Assembly: GCF_035982055.1 (NCBI RefSeq) | Contig: NZ_CP108427.1 | Span: 372,001 to 436,000, forward strand | DNA: 64,000 nt | Source: Streptomyces sp. NBC_01288 | GTDB lineage: Bacteria; Actinomycetota; Actinomycetes; Streptomycetales; Streptomycetaceae | Direction: 5' to 3' | Part shown: piece after piece, positions 1-7,675 of the stretch | Position numbering within the stretch: the stretch's first letter is position 1 | Layout of the letters: every line of letters starts with the position of its first letter | Translations under genes and position numbers: made by a program | The notes under the pieces: generated by a model | What the model was told of the DNA's origin: nothing | The model's input: the letters and a program-made list of their open reading frames with translations, nothing else | The model's database searches: none

Positions 1-1
1 G

Positions 2-895
2 GTGGCGGAACTCGGCGACACACTGCGGACGTTGGCCCCCATCGCCGGGTCGGACCGCGAGACGGCCCGGGTCGGCATCGTCTTCGACTGGGAGTCCTGG
101 TGGGCGAGCGAGCAGGACTCGCACCCCACCGACCGCCTCGACTACCGCCAGGAAGCGCTCGACTGGTACTCCGCCCTCCTCGACCTCGGCGTCCGCGCCG
201 ACATCGTCACGGCACAGACCGCCCTCGACCGCTACGACGTGGTGATCACGCCGGTGCTGCACATGATCCCGGCGGCCCTCTCCAAGGAACTCACCCGGTA
301 CGTCGAGCAGGGCGGCCACCTCGTCTCCACGTACTTCTCCGGTGTCGTCGACGAGAACGACCACATCTGGCTCGGCGGCTACCCGGGCGCACTGCGCGAC
401 CTGTTGGGCATCCGCATCGAGGAGTTCGGCCCGCTGCTCGACGGCGACACGGTCGAGCTGGACCTCGACGGCACGGTCACGGGCTCCCTGTGGACCGACC
501 GGATCACCGTGGCCGACCCCGAGGTAGAGGTGCTGGCCCACTACCGCAGCGGTACGTACGCCGGTCGCCCCGCCGTCACCCGCCGTACGGTGGGCGGGGG
601 TTCGGCGGCGTACGTCTCCACGCGCCTGGGCCGCGAGGGCCTCACCGGTCTGCTCCCCGAGCTGCTCGCGCCCGCCGGTGTCGGCAGTGAACTCCCCGAC
701 CCCGCAAAGGGAGTTGTCGAGCTGACAGTGCGCCGGAACGCCGAGAGCCGCTACCTGTTCCTGGTCAACCGGACCGACGGGACAGTGCCGTTGACCGGCC
801 TGTCCGGCGAACTCCTGGTCGGCAGCGCGGGCGAGGACGGTTTCCCCGTGCTCTCCCCCAGGGAGGTCGCCGTAGTGAGCCAGCCCGTCAGGTGA
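2..895 (+). CDS. GH42 beta-galactosidase, C-terminal part (5' end outside window)
   Basis: The gene is cut by the window start; 297 codons are visible and the GTG at position 2 is probably internal. The first ~200 visible residues look like the trimerisation domain of GH42 beta-galactosidases: the segment around VGIVFDWESWW is typical of the start of that class-I-amidotransferase-like fold. The remainder looks like the C-terminal beta domain (YLFLVNRTDG). The catalytic TIM barrel with its two glutamates must lie upstream. The family hydrolyses terminal beta-galactosides, often of oligosaccharides taken up by ABC transporters. The stop codon overlaps the 3' end of the convergent response-regulator gene by 8 bp. 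Family assignment is good; substrate is not known. Confidence 0.85.
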   Translation: MAELGDTLRTLAPIAGSDRETARVGIVFDWESWWASEQDSHPTDRLDYRQEALDWYSALLDLGVRADIVTAQTALDRYDVVITPVLHMIPAALSKELTRYVEQGGHLVSTYFSGVVDENDHIWLGGYPGALRDLLGIRIEEFGPLLDGDTVELDLDGTVTGSLWTDRITVADPEVEVLAHYRSGTYAGRPAVTRRTVGGGSAAYVSTRLGREGLTGLLPELLAPAGVGSELPDPAKGVVELTVRRNAESRYLFLVNRTDGTVPLTGLSGELLVGSAGEDGFPVLSPREVAVVSQPVR

Positions 896-1535
896 GTTCG
901 AGCAGCCCCCGGCGGACGGCCTCCGACACGGCCGCCGCCCGGTTGTCGACCTTGAACTTGCGGTAGATCCGCACGAGATGGGTCTTGACCGTGGCCTCGC
1001 TGAGGAACAACGCCTCGGCGATGGCCCGGTTGCTGCGCCCTTCGGCCATCAGCCGGACGACCTCGACCTCGCGCTGGGTCAACTCCTGTGCGGGACTGAC
1101 CACTTGGCCGACGAGTTCGCCGACGACCTCCGAGGCGAGCCCGACCGAACCGCCGGCTGCCGTACGGACGGCCTGGAAGAGTTCCTCCGGCGGCCCCGCC
1201 TTGAGCACATAGCCACGGGCGCCCGCCTCCAACGCCCGTACGACATCGGCCCGTCCGGCATAACTGGTCAGCATGACGACAGCCACGCCGGGCGCCCGCT
1301 GGGCGAGCCGTCGGACGGCCTCGACGCCGTCGATCCCACTCCCCGGGCCGACGAACCGCAGATCCATCAGCGCGACATCGGGCGTCAACTCGGTTGCCAG
1401 GCGCACGGCTTCCTCACCACTCCCGGCTTCGGCGATCACGTCGAGGTCCGGTTCGCCGTCGAGCAGGGCGTGCAGACCGGCCCGTACGACGGCGTGGTCG
1501 TCCGCGATCAGGAGGCGGAGCGGTGCGGCGGTCAT
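888..1535 (-). CDS. NarL/LuxR-type response regulator
   Basis: A 215-aa two-component response regulator. Receiver domain at residues ~7-125 with acidic pair D12/D13, phospho-acceptor D58 (VALMDLR) and conserved K112 (YVLKA). LuxR-type helix-turn-helix at ~148-210, beginning LTQREVEVVRLMAEG. The ATG overlaps the stop of the upstream histidine kinase (ATGA, 1532-1535), so the two are translationally coupled and form a cognate pair. It presumably binds DNA as a phosphorylated dimer; the regulon cannot be read from the sequence. A longer open frame continues upstream but runs antiparallel to no homology and is not used. Confidence 0.93.
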   Translation of the reverse strand: MTAAPLRLLIADDHAVVRAGLHALLDGEPDLDVIAEAGSGEEAVRLATELTPDVALMDLRFVGPGSGIDGVEAVRRLAQRAPGVAVVMLTSYAGRADVVRALEAGARGYVLKAGPPEELFQAVRTAAGGSVGLASEVVGELVGQVVSPAQELTQREVEVVRLMAEGRSNRAIAEALFLSEATVKTHLVRIYRKFKVDNRAAAVSEAVRRGLLELT

Positions 1536-2779
1536 GCGGTGGTCGCCGCGGTGAGAGGTGCGGCGGGCTGGTTCCGGGGCGGGGCGGACACCGTGGCGCG
1601 GACCCTGGTCCCCCGCCCCGGCATGCTGCTCACGTCGAGGTCTCCGCCGCATTCGCGCAGTCGTGCCCTGGCCGCGGGGAGTCCGAAGCCGCGGTCCGCG
1701 CGGGCACCGGTGGCGAAGGCCGCGGCGGGGTCGAAGCCCCGCCCGTCGTCGCTCACTTCGAGTTCCACCCGGTTCCGGTGACGCCGGTAGGTGACCAACA
1801 CGCTTGCCGCGCGGGCGTGTTCGCGTACGTTCGCCAGCGTGCTCTGGGCGACGCGGAAGAGGGTGGTGGCCGTGTGCTCGTCGAGGACCGGCTGATGCGC
1901 GCCCACCGCGCGGAACTGGATCCGGGCCCCGGCGCCTTCCGTCCGCGACCGGGCGCACAGCAGCCGCAGCGCGTCCTCCAGGCCCGCCTCGGCGACGGCG
2001 GCGGGAGTGAGATCGCGGATCATCCGCCGGGTCTCCGTCAGATTCGCGCCGAGTCCGTCGGCCACGGCACGGACCCGGGTGCGTGCCACGTCCGGCCGAT
2101 CGTCCCAGTCCCGCTCGGCGACTTGCAGCATCATCACGCTGCCGGCGAGTTCCTGGGCCAGGGTGTCGTGCAGGTCGCGGGCGATACGGGTGCGCTCCGC
2201 GAGCACACCGGCCTGGCGCTGCTGCTTGGCCAACGTGTCCCGGGTGTCCCGCAGTTCCTCCACGAGCCGCTGGCGGACGGCCGCGTCCCGCTGTTGGGTC
2301 CGGTACAGGGCGACGGTCGCCCACACCGCCGCGACGGGAACCAGCGCGACCTCGGGGTCGAACCGGCCCGTGGACCGCATGAGTGACCCGACGAGCACGA
2401 CGGTGATCACGGCCACGGTGACGACGGCGGCCCGCCGGCCGAGCACGCGCAGTGCGGCGCAGGCGAGCGGAACGGCGCACCACACATAGGCAGTGGTGAG
2501 CGGCGACTGGGTGAGGAAGGTCAGCACGGTCCACAGCAGGAGCAGTACGGGAATCCAGGCACGCCTGCCGAACGATCCGAGCCGCTCCCACCATGTCAGC
2601 CCACCGGCATAGACCAGAGCCAGCGCTCCGCTGAAGCTCACGATGTACCAGCACAACGGAACGTCGGTCAGGGCGAGCCGGACGAAGCCCGCCCCGACGA
2701 CGAGGAACAGCGCGAGATGGGAGACGTGCTCCAGGGTCGGCCGGATGCCGCGAGGGGTCAGCGGAGTGCGAGCGGACAC
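1532..2779 (-). CDS. Sensor histidine kinase, HisKA_3 (NarX/DesK-like)
   Basis: A 415-aa membrane sensor kinase. The first ~160 residues contain about six hydrophobic segments and no large extracellular domain, so the signal is probably sensed in or near the membrane. A coiled linker (~160-195) leads to the HisKA_3 dimerisation box with phospho-acceptor H204 (IARDLHDTLAQE). The HATPase domain follows, with N box around LANVREHARA and G box DDGRGFDP (344-351). It phosphorylates the response regulator encoded immediately downstream with a 4-bp ATGA overlap. The start at 2779 gives the usual length for this family in streptomycetes. Confidence 0.92.
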   Translation of the reverse strand: MSARTPLTPRGIRPTLEHVSHLALFLVVGAGFVRLALTDVPLCWYIVSFSGALALVYAGGLTWWERLGSFGRRAWIPVLLLLWTVLTFLTQSPLTTAYVWCAVPLACAALRVLGRRAAVVTVAVITVVLVGSLMRSTGRFDPEVALVPVAAVWATVALYRTQQRDAAVRQRLVEELRDTRDTLAKQQRQAGVLAERTRIARDLHDTLAQELAGSVMMLQVAERDWDDRPDVARTRVRAVADGLGANLTETRRMIRDLTPAAVAEAGLEDALRLLCARSRTEGAGARIQFRAVGAHQPVLDEHTATTLFRVAQSTLANVREHARAASVLVTYRRHRNRVELEVSDDGRGFDPAAAFATGARADRGFGLPAARARLRECGGDLDVSSMPGRGTRVRATVSAPPRNQPAAPLTAATTA

Positions 2780-2864
2780 GGCGGATCCCCTTGGGACGAA
2801 TGATCCGGACAGGGTCCCCGAGTCTATCCGCCACCTGTATGACCAGTGTGAACAGTGGGACCCG

Positions 2865-4010
2865 TCAGGCCCCCGGGTGCAGTCCCAGCCAGCCCGGCGT
2901 GGGATCGCCCTTCACCTCGCCGAAGTAGAGGGCGAAGGTCTGCTTCCAGCGCTCGACCGCCGCGCGGTCGGCCATGAAGGCGGGGAAGCCGTCGAGGTGC
3001 GCGTTCGGGTATTCCCAGATCGGCTTCAGTCCCGCCGGGAGCGTGGTGTCGGTCCGTACCGACCAGCCGTTGAAGGATGCCCGCTGCTGGGCGTCGGACA
3101 GCTGCCAGTTGAGGTAGAGCTTCGCGGCCGTCCGGTTCCTGGCCTGCTTGAGGATCGCCGCGCGCTGGCCCCAGGCCATGAACGGGTGGCCGTCGGGAAC
3201 GACCCACTTCACAGGAGACGTCCAGGCCAGCGTGCCCGCCGTGGCGAGGCCGATCTGCTTCTCCCCACCGAAGACCGCGCCGATCGGGGAATCGGCGCCC
3301 CGGGCGAACCGCACGTCCTGCCCTGCCAGCGCTGCCGCCCACTCCCAGCCGTACCGCTGCACGTACAGCGAGTAGAGGTACAGGACCGCGTCGTCGTCGT
3401 GCGGGAAGGGCGAGGCGATCTTGCCCTTCCACTTCGGGTCGATGAGTTCGAGCGGGGACTTGGGAGCATCCGCACCGACCGCGGCGACGTCGTACAGGAA
3501 GCTGAAGCCCACCGCGGCGATCGCGACCCAGGCGCCCTGCGGGTCCTTGAAGCCGTCGTGGACCTTCGAGAACCCGGCCGGCCTGTAGGGCAGCAGACGG
3601 CCTTGCTCCTTCCACCGCGTGAAGTCCTGCACGGTCTGGAGCTGTACGACGTCGGGGACCAGGGTGCCGGTCGCGAACTGGTTGTCCACGCGCACGTCGT
3701 GGTACTTGCTGTAGTCGACGATCAGCGTCAGATCGATCGCGGGGAAACGCTTCTTGAAGGCCGTTTTGGTGGCGTCCTGCTGGGTCGGCGTATCACCACC
3801 GGCGTAGATCACGAGCTTGCCTCCGTCCGCGAGGGCGGCCCGGTACAGCTCGTCGAGCGTCCGGGTCTCCTCGGCTCCGGAACCACTCCGGGAGGACCGT
3901 CCGGCGGGGGCAGCCGCGGCGGGTGTGGCTGCGGCACCGAGCACACTCATCCCGAGGGCGGCACCGGCTCCACCGGCAAGGACACGTCGTCTACTGAGAA
4001 AGCTGGACAC
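2865..4010 (-). CDS. Tat-exported ABC solute-binding protein (Fe3+/polyamine-type family 1), orphan
   Basis: A type-2 periplasmic-binding-protein fold of 381 aa. From the GTG at 4010 the leader is MSSFLSRRRVLAGGAGAALG, a twin-arginine signal with a short n-region, ending near ATPAAAAPAG. A GAGAGG ribosome site lies 8 nt upstream, so I prefer this start to the in-frame ATG at 4079, which has weak support. The mature domain has the GKLVIYAGGDTP start and the PLELIDPKWKGKI segment of iron/putrescine/thiamine-type binding proteins. No permease or ATPase gene is adjacent, so the partner transporter must be elsewhere. Upstream lies a perfect palindrome (4156-4175) that probably controls it. Ligand unknown. 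Confidence 0.82.
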   Translation of the reverse strand: MSSFLSRRRVLAGGAGAALGMSVLGAAATPAAAAPAGRSSRSGSGAEETRTLDELYRAALADGGKLVIYAGGDTPTQQDATKTAFKKRFPAIDLTLIVDYSKYHDVRVDNQFATGTLVPDVVQLQTVQDFTRWKEQGRLLPYRPAGFSKVHDGFKDPQGAWVAIAAVGFSFLYDVAAVGADAPKSPLELIDPKWKGKIASPFPHDDDAVLYLYSLYVQRYGWEWAAALAGQDVRFARGADSPIGAVFGGEKQIGLATAGTLAWTSPVKWVVPDGHPFMAWGQRAAILKQARNRTAAKLYLNWQLSDAQQRASFNGWSVRTDTTLPAGLKPIWEYPNAHLDGFPAFMADRAAVERWKQTFALYFGEVKGDPTPGWLGLHPGA

Positions 4011-4143
4011 TCTGTGGGCCTCTCTGAGGGGGGCGTGAAGCCATGAGCCGCGTGGGCGGAAGCCCGGCGCCATGGTCATTCGTGATTCTTCAGCCGCCCG
4101 GGGGCCGTTCGCGTCGTCCGTACGGAGCGAGGGGTGTGCGCGA

Positions 4144-4175
4144 GGTTGAAGTCGTGTTCAACCGATCGGTTGAAC
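4144..4175. promoter_or_regulatory. Palindromic operator cluster upstream of the orphan solute-binding gene
   Basis: GTTCAACCGATCGGTTGAAC at 4156-4175 is a perfect 20-bp palindrome. A further half site, GGTTGAA at 4144-4150, forms a second inverted repeat with TTCAACC (4157-4163) across 6 bp, giving three half sites in 32 bp. The layout is typical of TetR-family operators. It lies 134-166 bp upstream of the GTG at 4010, in the gap after the pseudogene, so the solute-binding gene is the only obvious target. The regulator is not identified; the nearest TetR (4827-5405) has a different palindrome at its own promoter. Confidence 0.6.
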
Positions 4176-4198
4176 GCGATGGTGCCGATCCCCTTCGC

Positions 4199-4830
4199 TC
4201 AGTCGGGCGGCACGGCCCGCACCGTGTCGCCGACCATCCCTACCTGATCCTCCGTCAGGAGACGGACGTCCCAGAGCAGTTCAGGCGCATCGGCCGTCGC
4301 CGGGTTCCGGGGCAGGGTGCCGTCAGAGAGGTCGACACCGGTGACGACGGACAAGGTCTCGGCGGGGACAGCCAGTACGGTCGCGAAGTTGACGAGCAGG
4401 TGCCGATCATGCGCAGGAGCACACCACCAGGCCCCCGCTCGAACCGTGCGTACACCCGCAATGCCGGTACCGGCTGTGTGCGTTCTTCCTGGGGCAGTGA
4501 CCGGACGAGTCGGCGCGACCGGCGCCTGCGCTCCGGTGGCAGACCCATGGCGTCCCGCACCAGGCCAGGAAGCATGACACCCGCCCTCGCGTCCAGGGGA
4601 GCCAACTCGTCCGGTCTCGCCGCCTCGACGACCACGCACACGTCCGCGGCGTGCAGGTGCAACGCGGGCGCGAGCCTCCGGAGCAGCGACATGCGGGGCA
4701 CCGCGCCGTCGAGCACCGCCCGGAGTTCGGGTTCCGGGAGACCCGCCGACGTCGACAGGTCAGCGAGGTCCAGTTGCCGGTGTCTCGCCAACCGCGCCAA
4801 CAGCACGCCGAAACCCGGGAGTTCCGTCAT
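4199..4830 (-). pseudogene. Helix-turn-helix regulator pseudogene (internal deletion plus frameshift)
   Basis: The first ~141 codons (from ATG 4830) match the N-terminal part of a Streptomyces helix-turn-helix regulator family (MTELPGFGVLLARLARHRQ ... EERTQPVPALRVY ... GPGGVLLRM). Near position 4408 this frame runs into an unrelated tail (TCSSTSRPYW). The family's C-terminal part (HLLVNFATVLAVPAETL ... LLWDVRLLTEDQV) continues in another frame to a stop at 4199. From memory of the family, roughly 35-40 residues that normally separate the two parts are missing, so the lesion is an out-of-frame deletion rather than a one-base error. The ATG overlaps the TetR stop (ATGA), as if the two were once coupled. 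Confidence 0.75.
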
Positions 4831-5405
4831 TCCGGCGTCGGGCGCAGACCCGTGACCGTGACCGTGACGAGTCGTCGTACCGCCGCTTTGGAGGGCAGGA
4901 CGCCGGCTGCGGCGAGGGCGTGGAGGCAGTAGATGGCGAGTTCGTCCGGGGAGACGTCGGCGCGGATGTCGCCGGCCCGGGCGCCCTCGGCCAGGAGTTC
5001 GCGGAGGAAGCGGTGGAGGTGCTGTTCGGCGCCGACGACGTGCTCGCCCTGGTGCAGCAGCGCGCCGAGTTCGGGGCCGTGGCCGTGGCGCCGCTGCTGG
5101 ATGAAGGCGTAGGCCTCAAGGACCGCGCTCAGCCGCTCACCCGCGCTGCCGGGGCCGTCCCGGAGTTCGGCGAGTTCCTTGAGGTGCCCGGTGATCTGCT
5201 GCTCGTGCCATGCCGTCATGATCGACTCGACGTCCGGGAAGTACTTGTACAGCGTGGCCCGGCCGATCCCGCTCTCCTCGGCGATCCTCGACATCGTCAC
5301 CGAGCGCAGCCCACGCTCGGTGACCAGCACCGCCGTGGTCTCCAACACCGTGTCGCGTACGGCGCGACGGTGTTCCTCGATGGTCTCGTTCCAGAGCTTC
5401 GGCAC
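4827..5405 (-). CDS. TetR/AcrR-family transcriptional regulator
   Basis: A 192-aa repressor with a TetR_N helix-turn-helix at ~15-60 (VTMSRIAEESGIGRATLYKYF) and an all-helical ligand-binding/dimerisation domain. The GTG at 5405 gives MPKLWNETIEEHRR. It is divergent from the DUF2218 gene at 5575; the intergenic region carries a palindrome inside the + strand promoter (5431-5474), so it most likely represses that gene and itself. The last residues are encoded by a short GTGACC repeat (VTVTVTG), which looks like simple-sequence drift. Effector unknown. Confidence 0.9.
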   Translation of the reverse strand: MPKLWNETIEEHRRAVRDTVLETTAVLVTERGLRSVTMSRIAEESGIGRATLYKYFPDVESIMTAWHEQQITGHLKELAELRDGPGSAGERLSAVLEAYAFIQQRRHGHGPELGALLHQGEHVVGAEQHLHRFLRELLAEGARAGDIRADVSPDELAIYCLHALAAAGVLPSKAAVRRLVTVTVTGLRPTPE

Positions 5406-5430
5406 AGCCTCAGCATACGTCTCGCCGCCT

Positions 5431-5474
5431 TCGAGACACCATGCATTGACAGCGACACAGTGTCTCGATAAAGC
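5431..5474 (+). promoter_or_regulatory. TetR operator within a sigma-70 promoter (DUF2218 gene)
   Basis: A -35 box TTGACA at 5446-5451 is followed by a -10-like GATAAA/ATAAAG near 5468-5473. The perfect 11-bp palindrome GACACAGTGTC (5454-5464) lies in the spacer. A larger perfect inverted repeat, TCGAGACAC (5431-5439) and GTGTCTCGA (5460-5468), brackets the -35. Repressor binding here would block RNA polymerase access to the promoter of the gene at 5575 and probably that of the divergent TetR. Confidence 0.65.
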
Positions 5475-5574
5475 TCAGGGTGGCAAACGGCTGCGGGTCC
5501 TCCCGTCCGCGCAGTCACCCTCTCCCGTGCCCGAACCCCCGTCCCGGACCTGACCGAACCGAGGAACCGAACCC

Positions 5575-6165
5575 ATGCCCACCGCCGAAGCACGCATCCC
5601 CACCGACCGCCCCAGCCGCTACCTCGTACAGCTCTGCAAGCACTTCGCCAACAAGGGCCGCCATCTGACCCATCGCCCACGCGCCCACACACTCCCGGAG
5701 CTTCGGCCCGACCAGATCGAGGTCGAGTGGACGGACAGCGACGGGACGCTCCGCCTGCCGTGGGGGCAGTGCACCCTCCAAGCGCTCCCCGGCACGCTGC
5801 GCGTGCACGTCGAGGCCGACGACCAGGAGAACCTGGAACGGCTTCAGGATCTCGTCGGCACACACATCGGCAGGTTCAGCAGGCGCGATCCGTTGCGGGT
5901 GGAGTGGCGGCCCTCCGAGTCGGCCGTCGACGCGCCCGGCGAGGGAGCGGTTCCGCCGCACCAACGACCCGGCGGCCGGACCCGGTTCATCGTCATCGGC
6001 GTGGCGGCCGTCGCCGTAGCCCTGCATCTCGCGCTCGGCGGAACCGTCCTGGCCCACACGCCATGGACCGGCTGGGTCGCGGGATTTCTGGTGACGGTCG
6101 TCGTGGTGAAGGCCGCTCTCGTGGGCGGCCTCGCCCTACGGCGCCACAGGAGCCGTATCGGATAG
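5575..6165 (+). CDS. DUF2218-domain membrane-anchored protein
   Basis: A 196-aa protein. Residues ~12-110 match DUF2218 (RYLVQLCKHFANKGRH, then an LRVHVEADDQENLERLQDLVG segment), a small domain of uncertain function often found near TetR regulators or siderophore-type genes in actinobacteria. Here it is followed by a linker and two predicted membrane helices (~136-156 and ~163-186) with a basic C-terminus, so it should be attached to the membrane with the DUF2218 domain in the cytoplasm. Expression is probably controlled by the divergent TetR. Molecular role unknown. Confidence 0.75.
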   Translation: MPTAEARIPTDRPSRYLVQLCKHFANKGRHLTHRPRAHTLPELRPDQIEVEWTDSDGTLRLPWGQCTLQALPGTLRVHVEADDQENLERLQDLVGTHIGRFSRRDPLRVEWRPSESAVDAPGEGAVPPHQRPGGRTRFIVIGVAAVAVALHLALGGTVLAHTPWTGWVAGFLVTVVVVKAALVGGLALRRHRSRIG

Positions 6166-6219
6166 ACCGCACCAGCACCCGACCGACACCCGCCGGACAG
6201 GCCCCGTCGCGCGCACTTG

Positions 6220-6236
6220 ATACCCCCTAGGGGTAT
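6220..6236. promoter_or_regulatory. CsoR/RcnR/CstR-like operator before the permease gene
   Basis: ATACCCCCTAGGGGTAT is a 7-bp perfect inverted repeat around a 3-nt centre. C-tract/G-tract half sites flanked by TA are the known signature of CsoR-family operators (copper, nickel or persulfide sensors). It directly overlaps TATAGT (6234-6239), a plausible -10 box, and precedes the permease start by about 37 bp. No CsoR-family gene is visible in the window. Confidence 0.6.
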
Positions 6237-6272
6237 AGTCCTGCCAGACGTACACCGGAGAGGGGCGGGTTC

Positions 6273-7451
6273 ATGGGAGCGATCGGGCACGCGTTGTCCA
6301 TTGCCGGTTCGATGACCTGGGAGGTCACCTGGGCGCTGGTCCTCGGGTTCACGCTCTCCGCCGTCGTGCAGGCGGTGGTGCGTCGGTCGACGGTCGTACG
6401 CCTGCTCGGTGACGACCGGCCGCGCACGCTCGCCCTGTCCGCCGGGCTCGGCGCGGCCTCGTCGTCCTGCTCGTACGCGGCCGTCGCGCTCGCCCGTTCC
6501 CTGTTCCGCAAGGGCGCGAACTTCACCGCGGCCATGGCCTTCGAAATCGCCTCCACCAATCTCGTCGTCGAACTCGGCGTGATCCTGGCCCTGTTGATGG
6601 GCTGGCAGTTCACCGCCGCGGAGTTCGTCGGCGGACCGATCATGATCGTCGTCCTCGCGGTGCTGTTCCGGCTCTTCCTGCGGCAGCGTCTGCTGGACCG
6701 GGCGCGGGAGCAGGCGGAGCGCGGGCTGGCGGGCTCCATGGAGGGGCACGCGGCGATGGACATGTCGATCGGGGGCGAGGGGAGTTTCGTCCGTCGGCTG
6801 TTCTCGCGGGACGGGTTCACGTCCGTCGCGCACATCTTCGTGATGGAGTGGGCCGCGATCCTGCGCGACCTGGTGGCCGGACTGCTGATCGCGGGCGCGA
6901 TCGCCGCCTGGGTGCCGGACAGCTTCTGGCACACGTTCTTCCTCGCGGACCATCCCCTCGCCGCGAAGCTGGTCGGACCGCTCGTCGGCCCGCTGGTCGC
7001 CATCGCGACCTTCGTCTGCTCGATCGGCAACGTGCCCCTCGCGGTGGTGCTCTGGAAGGGCGGCATCAGCTTCGGCGGGGTGATCGCCTTCATCTACGCC
7101 GACCTGCTGATCCTGCCGATCCTGAACATCTACCGGAAGTACTACGGCGCCCGGATGGCCGGCTTCCTGCTGGTCACCTTCTTCGCCGCGATGGCCGTCG
7201 CCGGGTACATCGTCGAGTTCGCCTTCGGCGGCCTGGGGCTCATCCCGGACCAGGCCGACGCCAAGATCCCCGACGACGGGATCACCTGGAACTACACGAC
7301 CTGGCTCAACATCGTCTTCCTGCTGCTGGCCGCGAGTCTGGTCGTACGGTTCCTGCGCAGCGGCGGTCCGGCCATGCTGCGGATGATGGGCGGCTCACCG
7401 GACCACGGCGAGCAGGAACACGCGCACGAGCACCACGACCACCACCACTAG
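6273..7451 (+). CDS. YraQ/DUF318-type permease with His-rich tail
   Basis: A 392-aa integral membrane protein with about eight to nine hydrophobic segments in two related halves, as in the DUF318 permease family. The conserved re-entrant segment appears as SSSCSYAAVALARSLF. A Met/His-containing loop (EGHAAMDMSIGGEG) lies mid-protein and the C-terminus is HEHHDHHH-rich, suggesting a metal or metalloid substrate. Ribosome site GGAGAGG at 6257-6263. The CsoR-like palindrome upstream supports metal- or sulfur-stress control. The transported substrate is not established for this family, so only a permease role is firm. Confidence 0.8.
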   Translation: MGAIGHALSIAGSMTWEVTWALVLGFTLSAVVQAVVRRSTVVRLLGDDRPRTLALSAGLGAASSSCSYAAVALARSLFRKGANFTAAMAFEIASTNLVVELGVILALLMGWQFTAAEFVGGPIMIVVLAVLFRLFLRQRLLDRAREQAERGLAGSMEGHAAMDMSIGGEGSFVRRLFSRDGFTSVAHIFVMEWAAILRDLVAGLLIAGAIAAWVPDSFWHTFFLADHPLAAKLVGPLVGPLVAIATFVCSIGNVPLAVVLWKGGISFGGVIAFIYADLLILPILNIYRKYYGARMAGFLLVTFFAAMAVAGYIVEFAFGGLGLIPDQADAKIPDDGITWNYTTWLNIVFLLLAASLVVRFLRSGGPAMLRMMGGSPDHGEQEHAHEHHDHHH

Positions 7452-7525
7452 GTCGTGTCCGACACCGGGGCCTGTCCGGCCGTACGCGCCGTGGAGCAGC
7501 CTGATCCGACCCGGCTCGGCCAGCC

Positions 7526-7675
7526 CTAGCCCAGGGTCGCGATACCCGCCAGGAAGCTGTCGACCCCGGCGAGGAACTGCTCGCGGTCGTCGTGCTCGCA
7601 CAGATTCGTCGCCGCCGCGTGCACGTAGGGGTACCGGCCGGGGTCCCGCTGCGCCCACTGTGCGGCGACGGCGAC
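7526..7675 (-). pseudogene. 3' remnant of a TetR-family regulator gene
   Basis: About 50 codons remain, encoding the end of a TetR C-terminal domain (AQRDPGRYPYVHAAATNL, then REQFLAGVDSFLAGIATLG). The DNA-binding half is missing. Just beyond, at about 7675, the sequence changes into a truncated FAD monooxygenase gene on the other strand. In related loci such a TetR gene is divergent from the monooxygenase gene, so one deletion appears to have removed both 5' ends and the shared promoter. The 7452-7525 gap contains only a small palindrome, GTGTCCGACAC (7455-7465). Confidence 0.65.

Noticed and set aside
888..2834. A single 648-aa protein containing the response regulator
   Set aside because: The part upstream of 1535 is out of phase with the histidine kinase and has no homology. 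The coupled ATG at 1535 and the kinase stop define two genes.
4849..4868. CGTGAC repeat at the end of the TetR gene
   Set aside because: A short in-frame hexamer run coding VTVTVT; no sign of regulatory or mobile function.
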